From Lateolabrax maculatus (lineage: Eukaryota; Chordata; Actinopteri; Acropomatiformes; Lateolabracidae): a stretch of DNA of 64,000 nt. The notes beneath the pieces were generated by a model. The model was not told the DNA's origin. It was given only the letters and a program-made list of their open reading frames with translations, and did not search any database. The first letter of the stretch is position 1; the number at the start of each line of letters is the position of its first letter. This document shows, piece after piece, positions 20,798-35,700 of the stretch. The position numbers and the translations under genes are program-made. Location: the NCBI GenBank assembly GCA_031216445.1, contig CM062216.1:6445501-6509500 (forward strand), in the 5' to 3' direction.

Positions 20798-23700
20798 ATG
20801 TCGGGGGAAAAGACGACGAGTCCGTGTAACAAATTTCAGGCCAATATTTTTAATAAAAGCAAATGTCAGAACTGCTTCAAGTCCCGGGAGCTGCATCTGC
20901 TGAACGACCGCGACATGGAGCAGGTAACGTTGATGTTACACTAACGGGAACTCCTGGAGTCAGCTGATGTTACACTTTATTCATTATTCATTTACACTGT
21001 AAGTTAGAGTAGTTTCACCCTGAAATTAATGTTGAAAAGTTCTGACACTATTTTTTTTTTTTTTTTTACAGAAAACATATTTCCGTCATATTCGACGTAG
21101 TTTGTTATTAGTTTCCTTAACTGAGTGCCCGTAACTAGTATTGTTCTGTTAACTTTAAATAATTTATTTATTTAATTATTTTAATAATGTAATTTAATGT
21201 AAAAGTCCGTAAACATTCAGATATGAAAGGTGAATATGTAAAATTGTAGCTTTAATTTGAGCTATCTGCTACTGTGTGCTCTCTTAACCAATCCATTAAT
21301 CATTCCTACTACACATGTAGGGACTGTACACAAATTGTCAGTGGAGGAGGGGAGGTCAGACATTGTTTTTGCTAAGGGAAAGGTTGGGATTGTTTTTTTT
21401 TTTGGGAGAGCATAGAAGTGTCTTCTTATTTTGTAACACCCCAAATTTATATTTTGGGGTGTTACAAATAGTCGCACGTGATGATGGTTCTGGTGTTTGC
21501 AGCAGGAAAAGGTTGGCTTTGCCATATCCTGTCTCTGTTTCAGGGATTTATTTTTCCCATCACACTAAATGTTTTCACTACCAAATGTTGTTTCTTCTGC
21601 ATTATAGCCAAAGGTTATACAGGTAAATGTATTATATAAATTCAGTTGTTTGTTATGCCTGCCATAAATCTATAAATTGCTAATTCCTCTTCTAATCTTG
21701 GCTATAATGGATATGGGTGTAATGGGTATATGGGATGTGACAATTATTATTCCATAAATACAATAAGATTTGAATGAGATTACGCCAGTTTAAATTATTT
21801 CAGCTTTTCTGTTATTAATGGTGGAAAGATCTGTACCACTCCAGTACTATATTTTGAGATATTAGACATATAGACAGAAAATTAAAAAAAAAAAAAAAAA
21901 ATGGTTGCATAAGTTTAAACACCAAAATGCATTGCACACAAATGACCCCTGTCAGTAATTATATAATTATATATTACATTACATTACAAGATAGTTTAAG
22001 TGGAGCCAGTCAAAGTGGAGCTAGTTTTAAATACTTTTACATACAGTAAGGTAGTTCGATTTAAATAATTGCTGTGTATTTTAAGCTAAACACACTCTGA
22101 AAAGTAACCATAGCTATCTTGTAAATGTAGTGGAGCAAAATGTTAAGAATCTCCCTCTTAAATGTAGAGGAAGAAAAGTGTAAAGTTAGCCTGGGCACCA
22201 GGCAAATCTACCAGCTCATGTTTCATTTGTTCTGGCAGATACGTCTGGCCCCTCTCCCATTCAGACAGATTTCCTCAGAACTGGTATGTGGAGAGCCAAT
22301 CACAACCGTTTATCCAATATGAGGCAGGTTTAATATGGTAACTGACAGAGAGGCGTGCCGATCATGGATGTATAAAGAGAACTGGATACAGCGTTGGAGG
22401 CAGGGCCTCGTTCATTCCTATGGAAGTCGCTCAGTGGCGCATGAAGCAAACATCCGGGTATTCAGAATGCGGAAGTTTCAGATTTTCCCGCTCTGTTGGG
22501 CTCATAGAGCATGCGCACTAGCGTTTCCGTAAGCCTCGCCTCCCAGCCGCTCGCTCTCGTTCACATGAACGGCAGACTAAAGTAACTCTGGATTCGGCTA
22601 TTAGTGAATTTTACTACTTTTAGGACCTAATGATTTAAATAAGGGCTATTAAAGTGTTAGAACTGGGTAGTTGATACCAAAAAAATTGAAAAGAATTATC
22701 CACTGAGTTACAGACGTCTCTTTCTCAATGTTAGTCAATGGAAAAAAGTATTCTTGGGCCCAATGGCATCACATGACGGACCCGGAGGTTGTAATTCCAC
22801 CGTTTGGCCGGTATGTCAAATTGACTTCAAAGTGTGACGCACTTCCTGGGGGTTTGGTGCCGATGATGCATCATCGCAAATAACCAAGATGGCTGCCGCC
22901 GATGCGGAATGTTCCACAGCCGGTTATACACAGCCGGTTATTCGCAGTATTAAACAAACTGTGGACGGTAAATTTTCTCTAAAGGAAGAACAAACAATTG
23001 CACTTAAACTTTATGTTGATAAGAAATATCAATTGCCGTACTATTGACAGAACGTACCATACGACAAGACGACTATTAATTGCTCTGATTGGTTCCAGAC
23101 TAATACGCATTTGCAAATTAGTCTGGCGATGCCAGGCTGGTGTAAAGTAGCATTAAATGGAACCACTCAAGTAACTCAAGTACTCAAGTCAAAATTTTAC
23201 TTAAGTACAGTACTTGCAAAAGAAGTATAGGGATTCATAATTTTTCCATTACCAGTGAATCAGTTATAATCAGTTGCTTGAGTGATTATGTTGTCTGTGA
23301 GATGTCAAAAATAAATAAAGACAAATACCCACAACAATCTCCTACAGCTCTAAGGCATGCATTCAAAATGTTTATACTGTCCAAAGAGCAGCTCGTTTTG
23401 ATTAAATTTAATATATATGAAACAGAGAAAATCAGTATTTGAGATGGTGGAATCAAAAAATGTTAACATTTTTACTGGGAATATGACAAATAATCAATCC
23501 AAATTATCTTTCAATCCACTTATTGGTAATTGGCAAAACATTTCAGCAGAACAGTTATTTATTTTGTGCTCACAAAAAGTGTCTACACACTTGCACAGCA
23601 GCACGACTGGTTCACAGCCTCTGGAAACATTGTTCATGCAGGTTTGTTATGTGGAGGTGATGCCAGTAGACGATCATGACAGCTTCCTACATGCTTCACA

Positions 23701-26700
23701 TTGTTAAAATATGTTATTACTCTCTGTCCCCCTGCCTGGTTTCACTGTGCCCTGTAATTTCAAAGTTGTTGCTCAACCTGCAAACACCATACATGGTATT
23801 ACTACAGTTAACTGTGCACACAGAAAAAAGCTGTAGAGCATATTTTTACTGTTTTTAACATGTTTTAAAACACTACAGACTGTGTGCATATTACCTCGAT
23901 AGAAAAGCTTAAAGTCAGCGATGTTTCTTGTGTATCTGTGCATTTTCTATCCATTTGGGTGCATCAGGGAGCACAAAGCTGCATTTATTTTCTTCATTCC
24001 ACCCAGTAAGAGCTGTTGGCCATAGTCATCAAAAACATAAATAAATAAATCAGCGCAAATGGCCGGATAAAGCTCCAAAGATAAAGGTTTTGTGTAGAGC
24101 TGAAACTATTAGTTTTTATTAGATTAATTGATGAGTCAATCCCAAGAAAATGAATCCTTTTAAGTCATTTATCAAGCAGAATGCAACACATTCTCTTCAT
24201 CCAGCTCCTCAAAAGTGAGCATTTGCTCTTTTCCTTATTTTATGGAATAGTATAATTTAATATTTTGGGTTTTGGACTGTTGGTGCCAAAACAAGCGATT
24301 GAAGATGTCACCTTGAGCTTAGGGCAATTGTTATTATGAGAAAATATCTTTGAGAAATTTTCTGACATTTAATAGACCAAACAAAAAGAATCGTCAGATT
24401 CATTGTAATAGCCCAAACAAGATTCATTGATTACAAAATAATCATTAGTTGCAGCCCAGATAGCTGATCATGAAGATACTTTGTTTTGTTCATATACTGC
24501 ACAGCTATATTTTTGGTATTTTACATTTGCATTTGCAAATGTTTGTTGTATTTTTGATGTTGTCCTTTCAGTTTTAAGTGCCTGGAGCTAAAAGTGTGGA
24601 TTGGTTGAAAGCTTTCCCATAATGGTGCTTTAATTTCCAGTCATATAAATTAGAAAAGCGGCTTTCCAAACACAGAACAGTCTCTGCTGCAAAGTTTCAA
24701 GCATTGGACGTCGAACCTTAGTTAACCTCACAAATAAAACACTGTAGAGTCTAGCTAATTGCATTCTAGTGTACATTTGATACAGTATTTATCAGATAGG
24801 ATGCTGTATGTTAATAAGGCAACATCCAATGGTTTATTTTCATTATTGATTAACCTAAAGGTCTTTTAAATGGCATAAAATAGTGAAAAGTTTGTGACAC
24901 AGTTTCCTAAAGCCATAGGTGACATCTTCAAATTTATTATTTTTAAACCGGACCAATACTGGATTTATGAGGCTGATAAAATTACTTAAACAATTAATTT
25001 ATTATATAAAGAGTTTGATTATCAAACTGTTAAAGCTCTGTACATTAGTACTGTCATCACGGCCTGTGCTTCAACACTTGAATGTTAACCATTCAGTTTC
25101 CACTTTCCCCCATGACTTACAGGCAAAACCCATCTATGGAGGCTGGCTGTGTTTGGCTCCTGAGGGGACAGACTTTGACAACCCGATGCAGAGGTCAAGG
25201 GTAGGACATGGTGAAACTGAGTGGAAATTCACACACATTATTCCAGTTCTTTATTGTGACCTTTTTCCCTGAAAAAAATGGTGCTGTAGTGATTTTGTTG
25301 TGTCTTAATGTCAGAAATGGCAGCGGCGCTTCTTTATCCTGTATGAACATGGCAGTCTGAGCTTCGCCCTGGATGAACTGGTAAGAAGCTGCTCGGATAG
25401 TGAAATTATAACCAAAATCAAATATTGAATGTTAACAAAAATATACATAAGGTAGCAGCGTACAGTAAATCCTGCTCTATATATGTATCTGCATTTACAG
25501 TATGTTGGGATCAAGCCGGCATCTTTATGCCAGATGTTGTGTGCAGAACCACAGCAGATGATTTGGGCTTAGCCTGTCCTCTAATGCACACATCCCCCTC
25601 TCTCTGTGATCCCCTCAAATCTCATTCCCTCATCTTATAACACCACAAACTACTCTCTGTTTAACTGTTATTCATCAGCATTCTCTCATGTGCAGTCCTA
25701 GCAACAGAATTTGGTAACTGGCTGTCCAACATTTACCAGAATAATGTAGATGCTCTGATTCTCCTCCAGCCGAGCACCTTGCCACAGGGGACGGTGAACA
25801 TGAATCTGTGCACTGACATCACTGATGCCGAACCCAGGACGGGCCAAAGAAATGCACTCTGCATCGTCACGCCAAAGCAGGAAATATTCATTCGTGGTGA
25901 CAATAAAGAGATCATTAACGGGTCAGTGTAAAACTGTACGAGAAATTATAGGAGCAGAAAGTTATACGTTTTCTTGTATCCCACCTTACTAATGTCTTGT
26001 TCCTGCTGTTTCTGTCTTTGTTTACCAGGTGGAGCGAACAGCTTGCCATCTATCTGCGGACTAACAAGCAGAATCAGAAGAAAAAGCGGAAAGTGGAACC
26101 TGTATCCACCCAGGTAGCAAACCAAATGTCAATCAAATGCGTCAGTACACATTTAAGCACAAACAGTTTTTTTCTGCAAGCTATAGGGATAGACAATGCT
26201 GGAACACTTTGATCCAGTGCAAGATTACTCAACTGCCAGTCTGATTGCCATTGAATTCATTATAGCTATTCATGGTCCTCAGAGGATGATTCCTCGTGGT
26301 TTTGGCAACCTTTCATCTTGGATCAGTATGCTCACAATGACAATGTTAAGATATTAATGTTTAGCAGGCATAATGTTTTGTAATTAGTGTTGCAGGTATT
26401 TGTTCATGAATCAAAGTATTGGACACATTTAATGTTTTACCTGATGGTGGCGCTCGAGGAAAATCAGGGATCACCAAGATTTTTCAATTCATCCTGAGGG
26501 GAGCGTGAATGTTTATATCCAAATTCATGGAAATACATCCAATAATTGTTGAGAAATTTCACCCAAAACCACAATTGTGAACCTCAAGGTGACACTGCAA
26601 GAAAAGTCAGAGGATCACCAAAGTCAGTAGGATTCATCCTCTGGGGACCATGAATGGCAAAGTACTGTGGATCCATTCAGTGGTTTTTTGAGGAAAGTTT

Positions 26701-29700
26701 TGGCATTTTTGCTTGAAAAGTGACTTAACTAATTAATCGATTATATAACAATAGCTGCCAATTATTTTGCTTCAATCGACTAATCAATTAATTGACTACT
26801 TTCATCTAACTTCAGCTCTAAATTGAATATCTTTTGGTTTTGCGACTGTTATACAAATAAAACAAGACATCACTTTGGGCGTTGGGCAATTGGGGTGGGC
26901 TTTTTTTTGGCTTTTTTATAAACTAACTCTTTTAGATTATTACTATAACTGTGTTATATTGTATTATGTATTATCTGTTTATATACCAGCATCCAGTTGA
27001 TGCTGTTGATAAATACCTTAATAAACACTAATAACGGCCTTAAACTACTTTATAGTGCGTTATAAGCCATTTCTTAATCGCTTATATACTGCTTATAAAT
27101 GCTAAATGGAAGGGATATAAATAAAATAAAAACAAATTGTTTTTCTAACAAAACATTAGGAACCCAGTCCAGCAAAGATGGCTGCAACTGATCCACGTTT
27201 TCCGTCCTCTGAGAACACTTCAGTGACCGGCGTTGGTCAGTGGCAGGAAGTCCAGCAGGGAAGGGGACCAGGTGTAACCCCCATGTGGACTGTCACAGAC
27301 ACAGATGCCCCGGGCCCAGAGCAGACCCCTGCAGGTGCAGCAGAAGCAAAACACACACATACTCTACACTCACATAACCAAGCTTTCATGTCCATCAGCC
27401 AATCATAGGCACTTCCTGTCCTATCGTACTGTCTTAACATCCTGCAGATGTTCACACACTTAAATCTTCTTATTTATACATTTAATTTAACCCTTGTTTA
27501 ACCAGACATGTTGACCAAGTACTGATTTGTGATCATGGGAATAGAGCTGGAGAAGCAGGAAGCAGAGTTACATAAACACAGATGGAAACACACTGTGAGA
27601 TGTGCAGGAAAACTTGTGTCTCTAACCTTCAGGCATCATAAAAGCCAAACATGATCCATAAAAGACCTCTTAAACAAGACCTAATAGGCTTGACAACTAG
27701 CACAGGACAGATATTCCTCCTTACTGGAGCTTTGTGCTGTGACAGAGTGGACAGCAGCACCCATCTGGCGTCAGACTTATTGCAGGGTCTGGAAAGGCCC
27801 TGTAATAAAGGCCTGGATTAAGTCCTGCTGACTGTGCCTATAGGCTGCTTCATTAGAGCGATGGAGGTTATACACAAGGGACCCTCTGAGAGCCAAACAG
27901 GGAGGCTGTCGAATGAATGATGCTCTGTCAGGGTTCCCTCCTGTCATTGAATTCCTGGGCGATCATTGAATTCTTTAAGGTGTTTTCGAGACAGGGACAG
28001 ACAGAAGATATGGTTCATGTGTTTTCCAGTTTATTTCAGACATCCACTGCATTTGATGATTTTTTTTAGCAGCATTGCTGTAGAACTCAAATTGCTCACC
28101 CTTTAATCAAACAACATTAACAGACACATACAGTCAAATATTTATGCTATGGATGCATTCTGATTTATATATTGAAACTCATGAAAAGATGATAAGTGGC
28201 TTGTTTTAGAAGCAACTTAACTTAGGTCTTAAGATTTCCCTTGAAATTGCACTTAAAGCTGCACTTAACAACATTTTTATATTAATGATGGATTAAATGT
28301 CATGGGGCTCCCTTGACGAACCCACAGAGAATTATCACCCAACTCTGCAGCTGTACATAGCGTTTTAGTGTCTTTCAGCTCATTGTTTCGGTTTTAAGGC
28401 ACATTAACTGTATTGCTATCAACAACCTTGTCTCCAGCAGCTGTTTTCAGCAAAAAAGCCACTGTACACTACCTGCTCTGCAGCAAACAGCCAACAGACA
28501 CAGTTAGAGAACAGCTGGCAAACTCAGTGGAGCATTTAGCAGCTAAAGAGACAGATAATTCCCTCATGAGTTGGTGGAGACCAAAAGCAGAGCTAAAAGA
28601 GAGCAAATGTTGGACTTAAATTGGCCAGCAATACAACTCCAAATGACTGCTAATGTTGCCCCATGTCTGCTGGATATAGACTATCAATTTTATACATAAA
28701 TTAAATGACATGCTCAGGTTATAACTTCTTCCACTGCCTTCGAGGGGGCCAAAAAAATAAATAATTTAATGCTGCTTTAAATGTGCACTGATTTCATTCA
28801 TCAGTCTGTTTCCAGGTGTTGCCAAGTACTAGTACATATTTGAAAAAAGCTGTGAAAAGCCCAAAAGGTAGCAGCATGAAGTAAGTTGTGTAAGTCTGAG
28901 TTGCATTGTGGGTAATGAGAAGGAAGAGGAAAGCGTAGAATAAAAATGACTGTCCATCGTGAGTCCGGCAGTGTTATAGGAATGCAATGCTAAATCAGTG
29001 GAGTACTCTTTTAAATACATTAGTTTGTGTCTTCACGTTCTTTCTTTATCTCAAGCAATTCCTTAAATGGGTGAAGCATTAGAGAAAAAAATAGGTATCA
29101 AAAAAGTGAAGACATATTTAGGTTAGATTAACATTGAATCACTCGTTTCCTTCTTCTGTATATTTCTGTCATTTCCTCTTTTTCAGGCCATTTGACCAAA
29201 TTTGTTTTCATGATTTCGTCAATGTAGTTAGTCTGTTCTTTGTGTTTGTGTAAGTGCAGCCTGAAAAAAAATATTCATTAGCTGTCACAGAAAATGCTTA
29301 GTGGTTCTATCAGTGTTAATACAGAAAATTTGAATATTAAACCACTTCAAACCATTTACTATTGCATTTTATTATCTAGACAAACTGATGAGCTGCATCT
29401 TTTAACTTTTAGGTTATTTCCTAAACTTGAGAAAAATACTGTATAGCCTTAAATAAAATGTTAAGAGGCAAACAATGCAGATTTTGTGCCAGTGGCCGCA
29501 CTGTGAACCCTGACAGTGTTGTGTGACTAAAAAAGAATGATTTCATCCAGCTTGTTGGCTGCTGGCTGTTTAAAGAGAGTCAGCCATGTGGCAAATAGAC
29601 ATTGGATCTCACATGCCTTCTAAAAACAGCTACTTTAGACACGACTTAAACCAAACTGTGTTCCCACCTACAGCATATGTAACTGAAACCCTTATGTGTT

Positions 29701-32700
29701 GCTTTCAATGTCCAGGCAACACATCTACCTACCTGTGCCCGGTCTCCAGTGACTCTCTGACCTTGGATGCCAGTTTCGGTAGCCCAGTCGGCTCTTTGGA
29801 CTTGGTAGCCAGTGGAAACACCGACTCTGGCAGTAACAACCAGCTGGCTGAGTCAAACAACATCCAAACATCAGCAAACAACAAGAATCAGAGCCAGGAA
29901 AAAAGGTCAGCAATGAATCCGGGGAAGATTAGCAATTTCCAGCCAATTTTGATGATAATATGTGTATATAACTCTTCTATACATTGTGTTTGGCAGCAGC
30001 GGGTGTTTATTTTCATATGTTTGCGTGTATTCTGTGGGTTACAGCCATTTAAACTGCCTTGGTAGAGGAAAAGGGGTAAATGTGCAAGCAATTAGCACAA
30101 AGGACATCCAATGCCTCTCTGCTTCCCCCCAGTATAAAGCTGAACAGCCATCACACACCGCTAAACACCAGATCAAAGGCTCACGCTCTACCCCTCCATT
30201 AGAGATCTGACTGCTGCTTTTTTAAATTTAGCTTAGAGAAACCCTCCCAGTTTGTACCCCAGCGGCATATAAACTGGTCACGTGAAGAGAATACATCTCA
30301 TTTCTTCATTCATTACCTTTTTGGGAAACAAAAACATAAAATACTTGTGCCCCCCAAATAAGGCCAGAAATTCCAAAAAGCTGGTGTAATTAGATATCTG
30401 CGGCATTGTTTCTCAAGACCTTAATGCTGACTTTCTGCCTGTCTGTGAGAGGAAGTAGACTTCACAAGTCTGTCTGCACCCACCAGAGGCAGAGTCAGCT
30501 GGCACTAAAACATCAGGATCAAGAAGAGTTTGCAGAAGTTACTCTATTTATAATGTACTGAAAGCTACAAAACAACTTAGTTAAACGGTAACTGTTGGCC
30601 TTGACAGGACAGGGTTCAGCATAAATATTCTGAAAGGATTTTAAAGGTCATGCCAAGATTTCATTGTGACAAACGACTTAAGAACTCCTGTCATTGTTAT
30701 TTGACAATATTGCTACATTAACGTCTGTTTTTAGTTAAGAAGCAAATCTAGCAAGCTAACAAAGCATCTATATAATGAATAACTTTGAATTAATTACTTT
30801 AACTGAATGGATAACTATTACTTAATGGTACAAAGAGTGTAAATGAATATGGTACAATTTATATTTTTATGTCACTTCCACTTCTTCTTGCACACGTTAA
30901 TGTAGATATGGCTGAAACAACTGTTAGCCATGCTGATTAATTGGCTCTGGGTCTTTAAATACAAATACAAATAGAGATACGATTAAGATGATCAGAATTA
31001 TCCAATGGATTAATCGACTCATTGTTTTAAATTTGATTAGGTGCGGTTTATATCTGTTTCCATTTTGCAATACGTTTTAATTAAAAACAGCCCACAAAAC
31101 TATGACGTTTGTTTAACATGAAATACTGCAATCAACACAAACCCAACTAAATTTAAATTACCAACTCAAAAACCTGCAAGCAGATCAACATGTTTACAAA
31201 AACCGCTAAATTAGAATAATGTAAATACAATGTGTTACTGTGGTCCTTGGCATCAACTGCCTGTCAGCACACATCACACATAGAGATATCCACTGATCCT
31301 AAACTTTTAACTGACATCACTGCTTTTCATCGTTTGACAGTTGTGTATACATTATAACAGGTTACTTTGGGGTATTTGAGCCGTGTAATTCCTGCTGCAC
31401 TTCTACACAAAACACCTCTGACATTAGTGGGAAGGATGTCAGCTGTTATTTAGTCTCTCAACAGCAACACTCGCAGTTGTGACACTCGGAAAAGATCTGT
31501 GCTGCACTGAGTGTCCTCTGGACTTACTTCTGCTGCACAGGTGTTGTCTGAAGACTATTATCAAGCTGTAATCTTCAGTGTTACGCTGCTGGAATTTATT
31601 TCAGAACCCACCTGTGTGTTAGCGGGGTCAGGGAAACCACACATACGTGCAGTGTGTTTGTCCCAGGTGAAGTTTTCACTGATTAGTTTTTCATGTTTCC
31701 CAGTCATGGCAGCCCAACAGAGAGGCTGCTGGGATTGAAGGCCACAGAGAAAGTGCAAAAAGAGGGGGCAGCCGTTTCCAGGGAGGGCAGGAGTGAAGTT
31801 CGCACCGGCAAGCGTGAGGTAACCAGACCAAGTACACATTTAATGCTTCAGTTTACCTTCAACACTACACAGTTCGAACTATCCTACCATTTTCTGACAC
31901 TTTATTCAGTGTCAGTGGGAATCCCCCAGTTCTTCTTGGAGGATTGTCACTGTTGTATATATATACACATATATTCTAATATGATTTTAGCTTAAAGAGT
32001 GACTACACCCTCAGATTCTGCAAGAACCCTACCTGCCAGCATATTTAAAATATGTGACAGTGGCGTGGGGAGCAACGGATTGTAGGAGGCATGTACTACT
32101 GTCAGACTCAGTTTTTCTGCTGCAATGACAAGGAGTCTGGTGGGGCTTTGACATTCACTAGAAGCATATTTATCTCCCTTTGAGAGAGTTGGGTGCCTGT
32201 GTTGTGGAGTGTAAGAACATAGTCAGTCAAGTCTTTCTGTTTGTCTGCTCTAAATATCTGCTCTGAATGTAACACTGTTATCTGTGTTTACTGTCTACTG
32301 CAGAGGAAACAAAACATTTCAATCACTAAAATTGGACATACATGGTTTTCATTGGACATTGACAATATATAATCCCTCCATGATCTGGGACTGTCACAGG
32401 GTCTCCTTCCAGTTGGATGATCCCAAAACACTGTCAATGTCAGTCATCCAGGATGTGCGTTCTGTTTAACCACGTACAGTAATTGTCCAAAAAACGTTGG
32501 ATTCACTAAAGCAACATGTTGTAATATCTGCAGGTTTCTGCATGTTTCATGTCAAACTATTCTTTTTATGATGAAAATGACGGAAATTCTAATCACAAGA
32601 TCCAACTTACTCATTGCTTCTTGCTTTGTGGATTGAATTCCTCAGAAAGGCAGCAAAATGTGTTTTTTCAAGGTCAAGAATGAACATAAATGCTTAGATT

Positions 32701-35700
32701 TGAAGATGTTTAATATCAGCTACAAGAAGCTTCAATCCCTCATCTTCCACACAGGTGAAGTAGCTTTTTATCAACGTTTTAATTCATTTTAACAAAACAA
32801 GGAAAATGGAAGGAAAATTAAAGGAAAATAAAGGGCTAACCAATTGAAATAATACCGAAAAAGGTTAATGTGTGTGTAATAACTAGCTATTAACAATTAA
32901 TAACTTGCTTGCAAGTAAGAGACAGAGTTAGTGCAGATGAAGTAAATGTCTTTGGATGGGGGGGTGCCTGAGATTAAGAAGTACCTAAAGTCATGTTGTG
33001 AGAAAATGCCCGACATCACTTTGAATGTGAAATGACTATTAAAACAACGATTAAAAACCCATTTCCTGAATATGGTCGTTTGTTACCATATGACAGTAAT
33101 AACCATGACTAGGTAATGCTGATTAATCTCAACGTGGGATCTTCATGATTAAGACCAGTCACTGCATCCAGCTGTATTCAGCCTGCACTGGGCTGGGCTG
33201 TGGGCTGGACTGGTTTGAACATGACTCACACAACCAGGTGTTATGCAGGGATAGACGTCACTTTAACGATGAAGCTCTGACCTGATCAAACACTGTGGAC
33301 GGCTGGACGAAGTAAATCTCCACACTGACACTGTTTGTATCAGTCAACCAGTGTGTGTAAACATGAGACGGGTCCTGATTCATTCAAGTCTTTTGCATCG
33401 TAGTGGCCCACATTCAGTCCATGTCGGGCGCTGAAAAGAAGGTGATGAGTTGGCATGAAACGTGTGGACAAGTCAATCCTGCCATGTCAAGGCATGTGTT
33501 TGTTCCAGTATGTGTTTGAGTGGGCGCATTAGTCAGCAGGTGAGAGAAAAGGGGTGGTTCATTCAGTTTGTTTGGGAACAGAACTGGTTTTGATGCCCTG
33601 AAGGCGTTCAAGCCGCCTCCTGTTGTGTGTTGTAATCTGGGAGACGACATTCCTCTTACAAACTTTTTCCAGGGATGCCATCAGACCAAAAAAGAAAGAG
33701 ACAGTGTAATGTCTGGAGATGTGACTTTCAAGAATCTCACATGACAAACTGCAGAGTCACGTGACGGTCCGTATTTACTGAACCTGATCAACTAGAGAGA
33801 GTCTCAGACAGAAGTGCCTCCATTTGCAGCTCCTTTCCAAGTGCACATCTGTTTGTGAATGATAGTCACTGTGTGTTTTCGTGCTAGACTTTAGTGATTA
33901 AGGAGGTGAGTAAACAAGTGTCTGTGTGCTACAGTATCAACAAAACACAAACATGAAGCATAACCAGTCCACAGGGGTGTTACATAAAGAAAGATTACCA
34001 GTGAAACCAGGCTTACTTCAATAAGTCAGGCTTATTTTCAGGAAATTCACTATCACAAAGCAAAATGAGTGGATTAATCAGCTATTTTTGGGTTTAACTC
34101 AGGTTTTCTGGTATCACGAAGCTGGCTCACTTTTAGCTGTGCTCCAGAGCTGAGGGGTTTTTCATAAAAGTGGCTTAGAAAAAGATAGCATACTGATCCT
34201 GGATTAACCAGTTTCAAAAAGCAAACAAACAGACCCTGAGACATCAAGCACTGATCACATCAGTTCACAGTGAAGAAAACAGACATGTAAAGACAAAACT
34301 GCAAAGCAGCACATATTATGTACATAGGGTATAATTCAGAGAGCAAAAATTGACAAAAACACTGACAACAAAGATAACTTTTAGCAGCAAGTTGTAGGTC
34401 AGCAGCAAACATTTAGAAGTAGAGATGAAAACAAGTCAGCTGTACGACTCGAGAATTGAAAATAAGCCTGACTTACCTAAAGAAGCCTGGTTTAACTGAT
34501 GATCTGTATGAAACACCCCTGAGCTTTGTGATACCTGTTCTCCAGGATCACCAACATTGGGTAACCCAAAGAGAACCAGACTAAGCTGAACTACAGGCCC
34601 AGGACTGAGCTCAAAACATGATGCCACAAGTCCTCTCATGCTTTGTTTATGGCAGTGGTTTTGTTTGTTGTTGCTTTAATATTTGACTCTCCATATCAAT
34701 ATTTTTAATATCTGCTGCTCATAAGCCATGAACATCACAGTTTTATCTTTATGTTTCTGTTTTCTCCTCTATGTATTGATGTGATCAGTGCTTGATGCTT
34801 CAGGTCTGCTCACGTCAGCTTTGCGTTACGAAACAGTTTAATCATGGTTTAGTTTGTTAGGCTCAATCGAGACAACGCTGAATGACCCACCCTTCAGTGG
34901 CCAAAGCTGATGCAGAAAACATCATCAACAAATAGTATAATCACAGTTCATTTATTTTGACAGTGCAACACAGATGGTAGTCACTGTGGGAGCTGTTAAT
35001 CTTTGATTAAACACATGGGCTCATTCCAGAGGATTTTCCTTTTAAATACACCAGCAGCACATTTCATCCCACGTGATGATTTATGTGTCTTTGGGTGCAT
35101 TTGTTTTAGTAGCCAGGAGAAGGTCAAAAGAGCCTGTCCGGAGTTCATTCAGGCCTCAGAGCTTAGATTCCCAAGACAGCCTCCTCTTCCTCCCCCCACA
35201 GCTTTGTGAGGCTTCTTCACAAAACAGAGGACAGGCTCTGTCTGCAGCGGTCAGCCCCTGTTTGGGAAGAAAAAAAAAAAGATCCAGATCAGTGTGTTCC
35301 TCCGTGTGTTGTGTCCTTGGATAGTTTTCAATGTAAATGCCAGAAAAAGAAAAACACAAAGAATGTTCTGTAACGATTAAAGTGGTCATTTTTTCCCGTT
35401 AAAGTGGTTACATAAGAGGGAAGAATGAATCTTTTGAATAGCAGAGGCTCAAGTAAACAAAAAACGAGCCCTTGTTTCATTAAATTCGGAGTAATCCAGA
35501 TTTGAAAGAGACTCCGATACGTGCTGTTGAAGCAGCCCTATTAGCCAGCATGAAACCTGATCAGAAGAAGCAGGAATCACACTCATACTCGCTTTTTTTT
35601 TAACTTGTGGCATCATATTGAAATGTAAGACAGAAAGCTGCGGAGTATCAGGGATTACGTCTAAAACCTTTTCATGCATTCCATAGCCAAAATGCAGTCA

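Noticed and set aside
23417..23858. ORFs of 96 and 60 aa in mprip intron 1
   Set aside because: No homology, no splice context, ordinary chance length for AT-rich DNA.
30040..30210. Extra mprip exon after GGGTTACAG
   Set aside because: The acceptor is good and the frame fits on entry, but the only donor (AAAGGG then GTAAAT) leaves in phase 0, which does not fit the next exon at 31704; direct joining 29905 to 31704 does fit.
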